Shown here: positions 1-8,157 of the stretch, piece after piece
Layout of the letters: each line of letters begins with the position of its first letter
Numbering within the stretch: position 1 is the first letter of the stretch
Assembly: GCA_019217005.1 (NCBI GenBank)
Contig: JAHBNG010000032.1
Span: 1-64,000, forward strand
Reading direction: 5' to 3'
DNA from: Chloroflexi bacterium TSY
GTDB lineage: Bacteria; Chloroflexota; Anaerolineae; Caldilineales; Caldilineaceae
DNA length: 64,000 nucleotides
Translations under genes and position numbers: made by a program
Notes under the pieces: model-generated
Seen by the model: only the letters and a program-made list of their open reading frames with translations
Told to the model about the DNA's origin: nothing
Databases searched by the model: none

Positions 1-1
1 G

Positions 2-697
2 CTCGCTTTATGGACCAATGCGCTCGTCGAATGTCGCCAGCGAGACGATATCAATGTTGTAATTCTAACGGGAGCAGGCCAAGCTTTTTGCAGCGGTGGC
101 GATATCAAGGATATGGTCGACCGGTTGGATGAGGGAGGCGCGCCGGCACAAAAAGCCTTTTTGGATGAGGTTCACGAGGTAGCCTGGGCCATGGAACGAC
201 TGGACAAACCAGTTATTTGCGCCATCAACGGTGCAGCGACTGGTGCGGGTCTCGATATGGCGCTCATGTGCGACCTGCGGTTTTGTTCAGATCAGGCCAA
301 GCTGGCATCGACTTATGCCAAAGTGGGGTTGGTTCCAGGAGATGGCGGCGCATTTTTCCTGCCGCGCTTGATTGGTTTGGCCAAGGCGCTGGAACTCATG
401 TGGACAGGCGATTGGGTTTCAGCCGAAGAAGCAGAACGGATCGGTCTGGTCAACCGAATCGTGCCCCATGACGCATTGATTCCGACCGTCTATGAGTTTG
501 CCCAAAGGCTAGCTGAAGGTCCAAGCGTTGCATTGCGTCTGATCAAGCGGGCGACCTATGAGGGACTACGCTCCGATTTAACAACGCATCTCGATATGAT
601 GTCGTCTCACTATGCGGTCGCAGCCGGGACAGAGGATCACAAGAACGCGGTTGCGGCATTTGTGAACAAAGAAAGACCGATCTTTCAGGGTAAATAA
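2..697 (+). CDS. Enoyl-CoA hydratase/isomerase (crotonase) family, 5' truncated by window edge
   Basis: The frame is open from base 2, so the N-terminus lies outside the window; 231 residues are visible. The protein is a crotonase-fold enzyme acting on acyl-CoA thioesters, probably cytosolic fatty- or aromatic-acid beta-oxidation. The segment GAGQAFCSGGDIKDM is the first oxyanion-hole region, and GAATGAGLDMALMCDLRF the second. The loop GLVPGDGGAFFLPRLIG follows, with Asp where classical hydratases often carry other residues, so hydratase versus isomerase activity cannot be decided. The C-terminal helices (AEEAERIGLVNRIVPHD) are typical. An IS630-type element begins 12 bp after the stop. Family assignment is firm, substrate unknown. 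Confidence 0.85.
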   Translation, partial: LALWTNALVECRQRDDINVVILTGAGQAFCSGGDIKDMVDRLDEGGAPAQKAFLDEVHEVAWAMERLDKPVICAINGAATGAGLDMALMCDLRFCSDQAKLASTYAKVGLVPGDGGAFFLPRLIGLAKALELMWTGDWVSAEEAERIGLVNRIVPHDALIPTVYEFAQRLAEGPSVALRLIKRATYEGLRSDLTTHLDMMSSHYAVAAGTEDHKNAVAAFVNKERPIFQGK

Positions 698-709
698 TAT
701 TCCTCTGTA

Positions 710-1980
710 AGGCCAATCCAAAAAATAAAATATACGCGAGAAGGTGTTAAACTAGCTCTCCAAAAGGAGCAAAAATGACAATCTCGCCAGAAATGGTTGA
801 AGTCTTGAAAGAGACGAAGGCCATGTTAAGTGGATACGAAAGAAGGCACTTCATGGCCCAAACGGTCAAAACGATATGCGAAGGGAGTCCGACGAAAGCA
901 GAACGAGAGTTGGGCTGGAATCGGGCGACGATAGCCAAAGCCCTGGAAGAACTAGAAGGCGGCTTCTGTTATGTCGACCAAAGCCACCGACGTGGTCGCA
1001 AAAAAGCCGAAGACCATATCCCCACTTTACTGGCCGATATGGTTGAAATCGCCGATCAATTCAGCCAGACCGATCCCACCTTTCGACCCCAATTGTACAC
1101 TCGACTAACCGCCGCCGAAATGCGTACCCAGCTCATCGAGCAGAAAGGATACACAGATGAGGAATTGCCTGGCGAAGAGGCCATCCGCTTGAAGCTCAAT
1201 GAGTTAGGCTATGGCTCAAACCGGGTCAAAAAAAGTCAACCAGTGAAAAAGATCCCAGAGACCGATGCGATCTTTGATAGAATTCATCAGATCAATCAAG
1301 AAGCGGATGCAGACGAGACGGTTCTGCGCCTCTCTTGGGATGCCAAAGCGACGATTTTACTTGACCGTTTCTCGAGAGAAGGGATAAGTCGAGTGGTTGT
1401 CAAAGCGCTCGATCATGACTTTCAAGATAAGAAGACCGAGAAAGTCACCCTTTGGCATTTACCTCCCTTCAACCAAGGAACTCTTTCTTTACTTGACTCA
1501 GTCGAAAGTGACGAGTGACTGTATTGTCGACTGCCTGATTGATTTTTGGGAAAGCGTACGTGAACACTTTCCTCACGTCAAGACCCTCGTGATCAATCAG
1601 GACAATGGTCCCGAAAATCATACCCGTCGGACTCAGTTTATGTATCGTCTCTCTATTCAGCTCGCCTGCTACCCTCCTTATCACAGTAAATACAACCCCA
1701 TCGAACGGGTTTGGGGCCATCTTGAAAAACACTGGAACGGTTCTCTTCTCGATTCTCTTGAGACCGTTCTCAATTTTGCCCGTTCTTTTCGCTTTAACCA
1801 ACTACAACCCTTCGTTCACCTGAATTCCACTCTTTATGAGACCGGCGTCAAACTCACTCAGAAAGAGATGGACCGTTTGGCACAACGCTTCCAACGTTTA
1901 CCTGGTTTAGAAAAATGGTTTGTCCTTATTCCCCCTCTCCATTCTCTCGTTCGCGTATAATTATTTTTTTGGTTTAGCCT
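710..1980 (+). mobile_element. IS630-superfamily (ISAzo13-like) insertion sequence
   Basis: A transposase in two frames is bracketed by imperfect terminal inverted repeats. The left end reads AGGCCAATCCAAAAAATA and the right end, reverse-complemented, AGGCTAAACCAAAAAAATA; both continue into an ATATACGCGA-like stretch. A TA dinucleotide precedes the left end, as expected for IS630-type target duplication, but the right side reads AA, so the duplication is imperfect or the boundary is off by a few bases. Length is about 1.27 kb, normal for the family. Confidence 0.75.
775..1960 (+). CDS. IS630/ISAzo13-like transposase in two overlapping frames (+1 shift)
   Basis: The start ATG at 775 follows AGGAG at good spacing. 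Frame 1 (775-1518) carries the N-terminal helix-turn-helix-like region and the first catalytic Asp (RLSWDAKATI). Frame 2 (open 1397-1960) carries the second Asp (LVINQDNGPE) and the catalytic Glu (NPIERVWG). Natural continuity passes from DHDFQDKKTEKVT into PFGIYLPSTKELFLY, which needs a +1 shift near 1448-1457 at GTCACCCTTTGG. All DDE residues are present. The shift is either programmed frameshifting, used by many IS630-type elements, or a one-base inactivating loss. The 3' frame has no stop before 1958. Confidence 0.75.
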
Positions 1981-2234
1981 AAGAATCTTTCATCTCGCTT
2001 CATCAGAAGTAAGAGGGTGTCTTAGAAGTCCGACGAAAGGGCGAGCAAACGCCGGTTGAGTCACGAAGTGGTATCGAAACTAGCGTTTGCGGGTCAACCC
2101 GTTTGGTTTCGATACGTCTCCGGCTACTCAAGCGGCACTGATCGCACCTTTTAAAACCCGCTCTAAGGATGTTTCGTTTTGCAAACTGAGGGTAGAAGAA
2201 CCTCACTCAATTGATTAAAGCCAGCACACGACGG
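1981..2234. other. Non-coding stretch with a hairpin
   Basis: No credible gene. An inverted repeat at 2071-2115 has arms GTATCGAAAC and GTTTCGATAC, with a second partly matching pair (AGCAAACGCC against GCGTTTGCGG) overlapping it. It could be a small palindromic repeat or a terminator, although no T-run follows. Confidence 0.4.
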
Positions 2235-2310
2235 AGTGTGTCCCAAAGTGTGTAAATGGCGACTACTCAGTCAGAGACATGACTTCATTTACACACTTTG
2301 TGGTACACAC
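2235..2310. repeat. R4 palindromic element, copy 1
   Basis: About 76 bp. The left arm GTGTGTCCCAAAGTGTGTAA is matched by the right arm TTTACACACTTTGTGGTACA with few mismatches. The loop contains CTCAGTCAGAGA. It lies in the leader of the flavoprotein gene at 2389. Related copies are at 12733, 43875, 46785 and, more divergent, 19171. Confidence 0.75.
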
Positions 2311-2388
2311 TCGGACACGAGTTGCACAAGTTCAATACAGTGTGCTGTACTCTGGGTGCAATTGCTGCACCAGAACGGAGAAGAACAC

Positions 2389-3777
2389 ATGAAACGATAC
2401 GATGTCATCTGGATTGGCACGGGGCAGGCCACCGGAACGGTGATTCAACGCCTGGCGCGCGCCGGCAAAACCGTTGCCATTGCGGAAGGAGGTCGCTTTG
2501 GTGGCTCTTGTGTGAATTATGGCTGTACACCAACGAAAACCATCGTTGCCAGCGCGCGAGCCGCACACATGGCGCGCCGGGGTGCAGATTTTGGCGTGAA
2601 TATCGATCACTTTTCCATCGACTTTGACAAAGTGATGGAACGCCAGAACGCGATCCGCAACGGCGGCAGCGGAATGCTAGAAAAGTGGTTGGCAGGCATG
2701 GAGAGTGTGGATCTCTACAACGCATACGCCCACTTTGAAGATGACCATACCATCCGCGTTGGTGATGAAACCATCGCTGGAGATACAATTGTGATTCATA
2801 CAGGTGCCAGAGCCCGCACACCATCGATACCAGGGCTAGACCAAGTCAACTGGTTGGATAACGTACGATTACTCGAGTTGGATAGATTGCCCCAACATCT
2901 TGTCATCATCGGCGGTAGCTACATTAGCTTGGAATTCGCGCAAGCGTTTCGCCGCTTTGGCAGCGAAGTGACCATTCTGGAACGCGGTCCCCAACTGATG
3001 TTCCGCGAAGACGCAGACATTGCTGAGATTGCCAAAGATATTTTGCGCAAAGAGGGGATCAAGATTGAGTTTAACATGCAGGTCGATCGCGTTGAACCTG
3101 CAACTGGTGATGGTGTAAAAGTTTTCTTTACACAAGGGAATGAATCCAAAGCGGTGCAGGGATCTCACTTACTCGTTGCCGCTGGGCGCGTGCCCAATAC
3201 GGAAAAACTGAATCTGGCTGTAGCCGGTGTGGAAACGAACGAGCGGGGCTTCATTCCGGTTAACGATACGATGCAGACCAACGTCCCGCACATTTACGCT
3301 GTGGGTGACGTCAATGGTGAGGCGGCTTTTACCCATACCTCGGTCAACGATGGCGAGATCTTCTGGGATCATTACAACGACGACGTACCCTATGGGGAAG
3401 CCCGCAAGCTCTCTGACCGCTTTCCCATTTATGCCATGTTCATCGATCCACCGCTGGGTCGCGTCGGTATGAGTGAAAAAGAGGCGCGCAAAAGCGGTCG
3501 CAATGTACTCATGGCCACTCGACCCATGACCCGCATCTCTCGCGCCCGAGAGAAAGATGAGACCGATGGCCTGGTCAAGATTCTGGTCGATGCCGATAGT
3601 GAGGAGTTTTTAGGAGCAACAGTCTTGGGCGTAGGTGGTGACGAAGTAATTAACATGTTCGCCCCATTCATGCACACAAAACAATCCTACAAAGTCTTCC
3701 GTCGGGCCGTCCTCACTCATCCAACGGTTGCTGAACTCATGCCGTGGATTTTGGATGATCTAAAGCCGCTTACCTAA
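2389..3777 (+). CDS. FAD/NAD(P)-dependent disulfide oxidoreductase (dihydrolipoamide dehydrogenase / mercuric reductase-like)
   Basis: This 462-residue class I flavoprotein disulfide reductase probably uses NAD(P)H to reduce a disulfide or similar substrate. The N-terminal Rossmann motif is IGTGQATG. The redox-active pair is in GGSCVNYGCTPTK. A second Rossmann motif (IIGGSYISLEFAQAF) binds NAD(P)H, and YAVGDVNGEAAFTHTSVNDG contacts FAD. The dimerisation domain ends with the catalytic HPTVAE. The start at 2389 was chosen because a GGAGAA ribosome site precedes it; the frame is open further upstream but runs through an R4 repeat. There are no lipoyl-complex genes nearby, nor any merP/merT or N-terminal HMA domain, so true Lpd or MerA identity is unproven. 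Confidence 0.85.
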   Translation: MKRYDVIWIGTGQATGTVIQRLARAGKTVAIAEGGRFGGSCVNYGCTPTKTIVASARAAHMARRGADFGVNIDHFSIDFDKVMERQNAIRNGGSGMLEKWLAGMESVDLYNAYAHFEDDHTIRVGDETIAGDTIVIHTGARARTPSIPGLDQVNWLDNVRLLELDRLPQHLVIIGGSYISLEFAQAFRRFGSEVTILERGPQLMFREDADIAEIAKDILRKEGIKIEFNMQVDRVEPATGDGVKVFFTQGNESKAVQGSHLLVAAGRVPNTEKLNLAVAGVETNERGFIPVNDTMQTNVPHIYAVGDVNGEAAFTHTSVNDGEIFWDHYNDDVPYGEARKLSDRFPIYAMFIDPPLGRVGMSEKEARKSGRNVLMATRPMTRISRAREKDETDGLVKILVDADSEEFLGATVLGVGGDEVINMFAPFMHTKQSYKVFRRAVLTHPTVAELMPWILDDLKPLT

Positions 3778-3803
3778 GACAGCCGCTTGCCTACTAACCT
3801 AAT

Positions 3804-3870
3804 AGTCACAATATTTAAACTTCGTACTTTCGTCTGCAATTCTGCCAGAGTAAAAAATGCTGCAAAAGTA
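3804..3870. repeat. R7 palindromic element, left half only
   Basis: AGTCACAATATTTAAACTTC resembles the left arm of the complete palindrome at 58697. Similarity continues through the loop to GCAAAAGTA, exactly where R1 copy 1 starts. The right arm (CGAAGTTTAAGTGACT in the other copy) is missing, so R7 was cut at the R1 boundary. Confidence 0.55.
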
Positions 3871-4025
3871 GGGGTGGTTCAGAATTAGGTTTACACTTTT
3901 GATACATAGACAAAAATCTATATGAGGTCATTTTCTGCCTGAGCATGGCTCAAAGTAGAAAATATAAACATCTTTTCTCTTTGCAAAAATGTAAACCTAA
4001 TTGTCCGCCTAAAATGAACCACCCC
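3871..4025 (+). repeat. R1 miniature element, copy 1 (155 bp)
   Basis: Ends are GGGGTGGTTCA and its exact inverse TGAACCACCCC. The subterminal motif AATTAGGTTTACA occurs inverted near both ends. Unlike the other complete copies it has no target duplication: left flank CAAAAGTA, right flank TACTAACT. It separates half of R7 from a kinase gene lacking its 5' part, which suggests recombination between R1 copies rather than simple insertion. Confidence 0.9.
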
Positions 4026-5110
4026 TACTAACTGGCGTTCTATCACAAACGTCCCTTGCCCTGCGACGTTTGCCTGATAGACATATTGCACGGAATCATA
4101 TTGAAAAAGCCGTCAAAGCGTCCAAACGAGCAGCAGATTTGACGCGCCAATTGTTGGCGTATACGGGGCAAGGTGCTTTTGTTCTTGAAGCAGTTGATAT
4201 CAACCAACTCATTTTGGACAATTCTGGATTGCTTGATGCTGTATTGCCGAAGAATTCAGAGCTTCAGTTGCAACTTAGCCCAGATCTGTCGACAATTGAA
4301 ATTGATCGAGGTCATGCTCAACAGATTACAATGAATCTGGTAATTAATGCTGCTGAAGCAATTGAGAATCAAACGGGGCTGATTCGAATAGAAACGGGGG
4401 AAGACAACATCCTTGAGAATGAATCACAATCGTATATAGGAATCGAAAGACTTGTGCCTGGTCGTTATGTCTACCTGAAGATTTCAGACAACGGCAGTGG
4501 GATGGAGCCAAGTACCATAGATCGCATTTTTGATCCGTATTTCACAACAAAACCCACCGGTAGCGGCTTGGGTTTATCCGCTACACTTGGTATTGTGCAA
4601 CGCTATGGTGGTGGCCTGAGCGTTGATAGTCAGGTTGGTCAAGGCACAACCTTTAGCCTCTTCTTTCCCGCCCGTGAAGGGACCGAGCAACTTGAGGCGA
4701 AAATTGACTATCAATCACCATGTCACATGAATAACCTTGGGTCTGTACTCGTTGTAGACGACGAGGCTCCCGTACGCGAGGCCATTAACGATATTCTAAA
4801 AACCGAGGGTCTTAAAGTGATTACAGCCAACAATGGGCAGGATGGGTTAGACAAATTCCAAAAAAATAGAAACGAGATCGATCTGGTTCTGCTCGATATG
4901 CAGATGCCAGTTATGAGCGGCGAAGAAACTTTTTATGAATTGCGAAAAATAGATCCCTCTTTGAAAATCATCCTATCGTCTGGCTATAACGAACAGGAAG
5001 TGACAAAAAACTTCAGACGAGAAAAACAGACAGGGTTTCTACAGAAACCGTATGATTCACATATCCTGCTATCAACGATTCAAAATGCATTAATGAGTGA
5101 TTCACTATAA
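4026..5110 (+). pseudogene. Hybrid histidine kinase with C-terminal receiver, 5' end removed at R1
   Basis: Right after R1 the frame reads LTGVLSQTSLALRRLPDRHI, which is the second half of a HisKA H-box helix. The phospho-accepting His and any sensor domain are gone. The rest is intact: N-box MNLVINAAEAI, G1 box SDNGSGM, F/G2 boxes FDPYFTTKPTGSGLGLSATL, then a receiver with VLVVDDEAPV, phospho-acceptor Asp in LLDMQMPVMSG, and Lys in LQKPYD. The frame is closed by a stop inside R1 at 4010. The first possible start is TTG at 4070 without a ribosome site. A residual ATPase/receiver protein could be made, but autophosphorylation is impossible without the His. Confidence 0.75.
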
Positions 5111-5273
5111 TGCATGGAAACGGTTTGGAGAGCCCAAATTGCTTCCATGGAGAAGTCGAAGTCTTCCTGGACACAACTGGAATGAGGAAGTGGGCAAAAG
5201 GCTGATTTTCGCCCAGTCAATGCTTGACTGGTCTATTCAAATGTGCCACAATTACTCTCCGTCATATCACCAT

Positions 5274-5353
5274 TAGTGACGCCACTTAAACTTCGTATAA
5301 TTGGAACATCTTTTGATCGAGGGATGATTGTCCGAAATTTAAGTGATGTGGCT
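5274..5353. repeat. R7-type palindrome, copy 2
   Basis: The left arm GCCACTTAAACTTCG pairs with CGAAATTTAAGTGATGTGGC at the right, separated by about 45 bp. It shares the CACTTAAACTTCG core with the elements at 3804 and 58697. It lies in the leader of gshA. Confidence 0.55.
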
Positions 5354-5375
5354 ATAAAGATGACGCTTGACATAG

Positions 5376-5403
5376 ATCGTCACAGAACTTTTCGGATAGG
5401 CAC
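5376..5403. repeat. R3 fragment
   Basis: GATCGTCACAGAACTTTTCG and the following GATAGGCAC match one half of the 82-bp R3 element, followed by TA at 5404. The other half is absent. It lies just upstream of the gshA start, so it may contribute leader sequence. Confidence 0.5.
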
Positions 5404-5426
5404 TAAGAGCTTAGGGATTTAAAACT

Positions 5427-7031
5427 TTGTATCGCTTGTTTCATCAGCGTCTGAATCAACTGTCGCGCGCCAATCAAATCTTTTCTTTAAGCAATGGTCA
5501 AATCGGCATTGAAAAAGAGAGCCTACGTGTCACTCAAGATGGGAGACTCTCGCAGGAATCTCACCCCGTCGCACTGGGTTCGGCACTTACACACTCTGTT
5601 ATCACAACTGATTTCTCAGAGGCATTATTAGAGCTGATTACCCCTCCCTTTGTATCAATTCATACGACCCTCAACTATCTCCAGCGTATCCATCAGTTTG
5701 TTTACCGAAATATCGAAGTGGATGAACTGCTTTGGGCAACCAGTATGCCTTGCTTCGTTACCAAACCAACAGATATCCCCATTGCACAGTATGGCACGTC
5801 CAATGTCGGCCAAATGAAACATACCTATCGGCGAGGCTTAGACGTTCGATATGGACGGATGATGCAGGCAATCAGTGGGATTCATTTCAATTACTCGGTA
5901 CCGACCAGCTTGTGGCCAATTTTTCAAGAAGTGGAGCAGGACAGCCAGACTTTGCGGGATTTTATCTCTGCAAGATATTTAGGGCTGGCACGCAACGTCA
6001 TGCGGTATGAATGGTTGCTTGCCTATCTTTTTGGTGCATCACCTGCTATATGTAAATCATTTCTCCAAAAGATAAATGCTGATTTTCAGGAATTTGACCC
6101 CAATAGCTATTACCAACCTTATGCAACATCGCTACGAATGAGTAATATCGGCTACAAAAATAGTGGCCAAATCAATCTGGGCATATCATACAACCACCTC
6201 GATGACTATATTGCCGACCTGACGCGAGCAGTGATCACACCATACGCGCCATATGAAAAATTGGGAATCCAACAAAACGGTGTGTATCAGCAACTCAATG
6301 CAAATCTGCTTCAGATTGAGAACGAATTTTACAGTTCTGTGCGTCCAAAACAGATCATGAAATCGGGCGAACCACCCGTTCATGCTCTGCGTACGCGTGG
6401 CGTCCATTATATCGAACTGCGTGTTTTAGACGTCAATGCCTTTGAGCCGCTCGGTATTGGGGAAACCGATGCCCATTTCATCGAAGCGTTTCTACTCTTT
6501 TGCCTGCTGCAGGAGAGTCCACCAATCGATCAAACTGAGCAGAAAGTAATTGCGTACAATCAAAGTCTGACAGCAAGACATGGTCGCGATCCCGCCATAC
6601 GTCTTCAACATCATGGTGAACAACGTTCAGTGATGGAGTGGGCCAACAAGGTATTATCTGCAATGGAGGAACTCTGTAGCATTCTTGATTCGGACAAAAG
6701 ACAACGAGAACAGCGCCAAAGTCCTGTTCCCCATCCATATACAAATGCGCTGCAATCACAGCGAGAAGCAGTATATGATCCAGAGCGCACACCTTCAGCG
6801 CGGATGATACGAATTATGAATGAAAATCACGAATCTTTCTCTGATTTTGCCATGCGCATGTCGCGTCAGCATCAAGAGACAATCCGAAGCATTCCTTTTG
6901 AAGATGAGGATGCTGTTCAATTTACCCAAATGGCAAATGACTCACTCGAAAAACAAGCACGGTTGGAAGCAACTGATACCATCACATTCCCAGAATACCT
7001 TCAGAAATATTACGATCAATTGCCCACTTGA
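5427..7031 (+). CDS. gshA: Glutamate-cysteine ligase, proteobacterial GshA type
   Basis: This enzyme catalyses ATP-dependent gamma-glutamylcysteine synthesis, the first step of glutathione formation, in the cytosol. Residues 25-75 hold GIEKESLRV, ALGSALTHSVITTDFSEA and LLELITPPF, the ATP/glutamate-binding core of the gammaproteobacterial family. RGLDVRYGRMMQAISGIHFN and RTRGVHYIELRVLDVN are further signatures. The 534-residue length is close to the E. coli enzyme (518). The start is TTG at 5427 with AGGGA about 10 bp upstream. No gshB is seen nearby. Glutathione synthesis by this route is uncommon in Chloroflexota as far as I know, so horizontal acquisition is plausible. The leader is made of repeat fragments (R7, R3). 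Confidence 0.92.
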   Translation: MYRLFHQRLNQLSRANQIFSLSNGQIGIEKESLRVTQDGRLSQESHPVALGSALTHSVITTDFSEALLELITPPFVSIHTTLNYLQRIHQFVYRNIEVDELLWATSMPCFVTKPTDIPIAQYGTSNVGQMKHTYRRGLDVRYGRMMQAISGIHFNYSVPTSLWPIFQEVEQDSQTLRDFISARYLGLARNVMRYEWLLAYLFGASPAICKSFLQKINADFQEFDPNSYYQPYATSLRMSNIGYKNSGQINLGISYNHLDDYIADLTRAVITPYAPYEKLGIQQNGVYQQLNANLLQIENEFYSSVRPKQIMKSGEPPVHALRTRGVHYIELRVLDVNAFEPLGIGETDAHFIEAFLLFCLLQESPPIDQTEQKVIAYNQSLTARHGRDPAIRLQHHGEQRSVMEWANKVLSAMEELCSILDSDKRQREQRQSPVPHPYTNALQSQREAVYDPERTPSARMIRIMNENHESFSDFAMRMSRQHQETIRSIPFEDEDAVQFTQMANDSLEKQARLEATDTITFPEYLQKYYDQLPT

Positions 7032-7103
7032 CAGAGGTGCCTTTCTCTGCAATCAGCTCTGAGGTAATTAAGCCGTTATTCTTTTAGGGTCTTCGCAACA
7101 AAG

Positions 7104-7201
7104 TGTACAAGCGATGAATTCGTGCTGCGTGGTATGTGATACGTGGTGCGTCAAGCGATCCAGTACGCACCACGTACCACGAATCACGTTGTCAAGTACA
7201 C
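7104..7201. repeat. Palindromic element between gshA and the DUF5666 gene
   Basis: ACGTGGTGCGT (7141) and ACGCACCACGT (7165) form a perfect 11-bp inverted repeat. Outer segments GAATTCGTG and CACGAAT extend the pairing. GTGGTACGTATTGCGT-like pieces recur near 11361 and 20298, so it may belong to a degenerate repeat family. Confidence 0.5.
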
Positions 7202-7240
7202 TATCTAGCGTAGAGCCTTCTTTTACAAATCCTATGTAAA

Positions 7241-7268
7241 GAGACCGAGGAATCAGTTCCTCGGTCTC
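7241..7268. terminator. Bidirectional terminator hairpin
   Basis: A perfect 12-bp stem (GAGACCGAGGAA, loop TCAG, TTCCTCGGTCTC) sits between two convergent genes, gshA on plus and the DUF5666 protein on minus. The T-runs are weak on both sides (CATTGTTTATT on plus, TTTACATAGGATTTG on minus). It probably serves both genes. Confidence 0.75.
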
Positions 7269-7309
7269 CATTGTTTATTGGGTTAATATAGGAATTCGTT
7301 GTAGGGCAA

Positions 7310-7963
7310 TTATGTTTGCTGACCTGGCGCTGTGCGTTGACCACCCGTGCCACGCCCTGCACCTCGTCCTGGGCGACCCTCTCGGGGCTGCTCGCCGTCT
7401 CGTCCATCCCGGGCAATGATGAGCGTTGCCGACACGGATTCGTCCTCCTGAAGCGTGCCAAAGGCTTGAAGATGCATGCCTTGGCTGATATCAGTGAGAG
7501 AAGCCTCTTCACCGTTCACAAAAACTTTTGTATTGGTGCTGGCTATCACGGTCACGGTCTCATTACGTTTTTCGAGCGAAATGGTTGATCCGTTTACGCT
7601 CGCGACGCGGCCACCAGTATGATCGCCATCGGGCATGACCACAATGCCTCTCGCATCCACATTTCCATCGTCATTGCGGCGACCACGAATGCCAACTCGG
7701 TCATTTACGTTAATATCACTCAAGCTTCCGTCGCTCTGGGTTTCCACGAGGAAGATGCGGGTGTCATCGCCAACGTTAACCACAACTGACTCGTCGTTGC
7801 GGTTCTGAATTGTGATGCTGCTGGCACCGACGGCTGTGACTGTCCCACCACCTCCACGACCGCGACGACCATGTTCCTCTGCGGCGGCGTATGCAGCAGT
7901 TGTGCTACCAACTGTAGCGATGACAAGTACTACGACCAAGATATACTTTAAATACTGTTTCAT
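7310..7963 (-). CDS. Secreted DUF5666-type protein with Arg/Gly-rich tail
   Basis: The 217-residue product starts with a signal peptide (MKQYLKYILVVVLVIATVGS, probable cleavage after AYA). Two OB-like beta modules follow, each with a GTVTAVGASSITIQ or GRVASVNGSTISLEKR strand pattern and ending in DDTRIF or NTKVFVNG, the layout of DUF5666. A third partial module (MHLQAFGTLQEDESVSATLI) precedes a low-complexity tail rich in Arg, Gly and Pro (RPGRGAGRGTGG). It is exported, function unknown. The adjacent minus-strand gene at 8158 also ends in an Arg/Gly tail. The family call rests on pattern memory. Confidence 0.7.
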   Translation of the reverse strand: MKQYLKYILVVVLVIATVGSTTAAYAAAEEHGRRGRGGGGTVTAVGASSITIQNRNDESVVVNVGDDTRIFLVETQSDGSLSDINVNDRVGIRGRRNDDGNVDARGIVVMPDGDHTGGRVASVNGSTISLEKRNETVTVIASTNTKVFVNGEEASLTDISQGMHLQAFGTLQEDESVSATLIIARDGRDGEQPREGRPGRGAGRGTGGQRTAPGQQT

Positions 7964-8157
7964 CGTAAATTCTCCAAAAGCTGAAAGTTAAAAAATGTAT
8001 CTCTTCACACCTTTATTTTACTGTGCGATTATCGACAATGTGGTCAGATGATGTGGAGATTGTATGGAATTCATCCTGAAGTTGTGATAACAATTTGTGA
8101 CGATGCATTCTGACCCGGTAAGCCGATCGGGCTCACAACTACTTGGCGGATGGGTTC

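Noticed and set aside
2236..2388. Upstream extension of the flavoprotein reading frame to 2236
   Set aside because: It runs through R4 and encodes a polar, Cys-rich stretch unlike the family; ATG 2389 has a ribosome site and begins at the Rossmann fold.
3802..3870. Possible 5' remnant of the histidine kinase upstream of R1
   Set aside because: None of its frames resembles a sensor or HisKA start; the sequence matches R7 instead.
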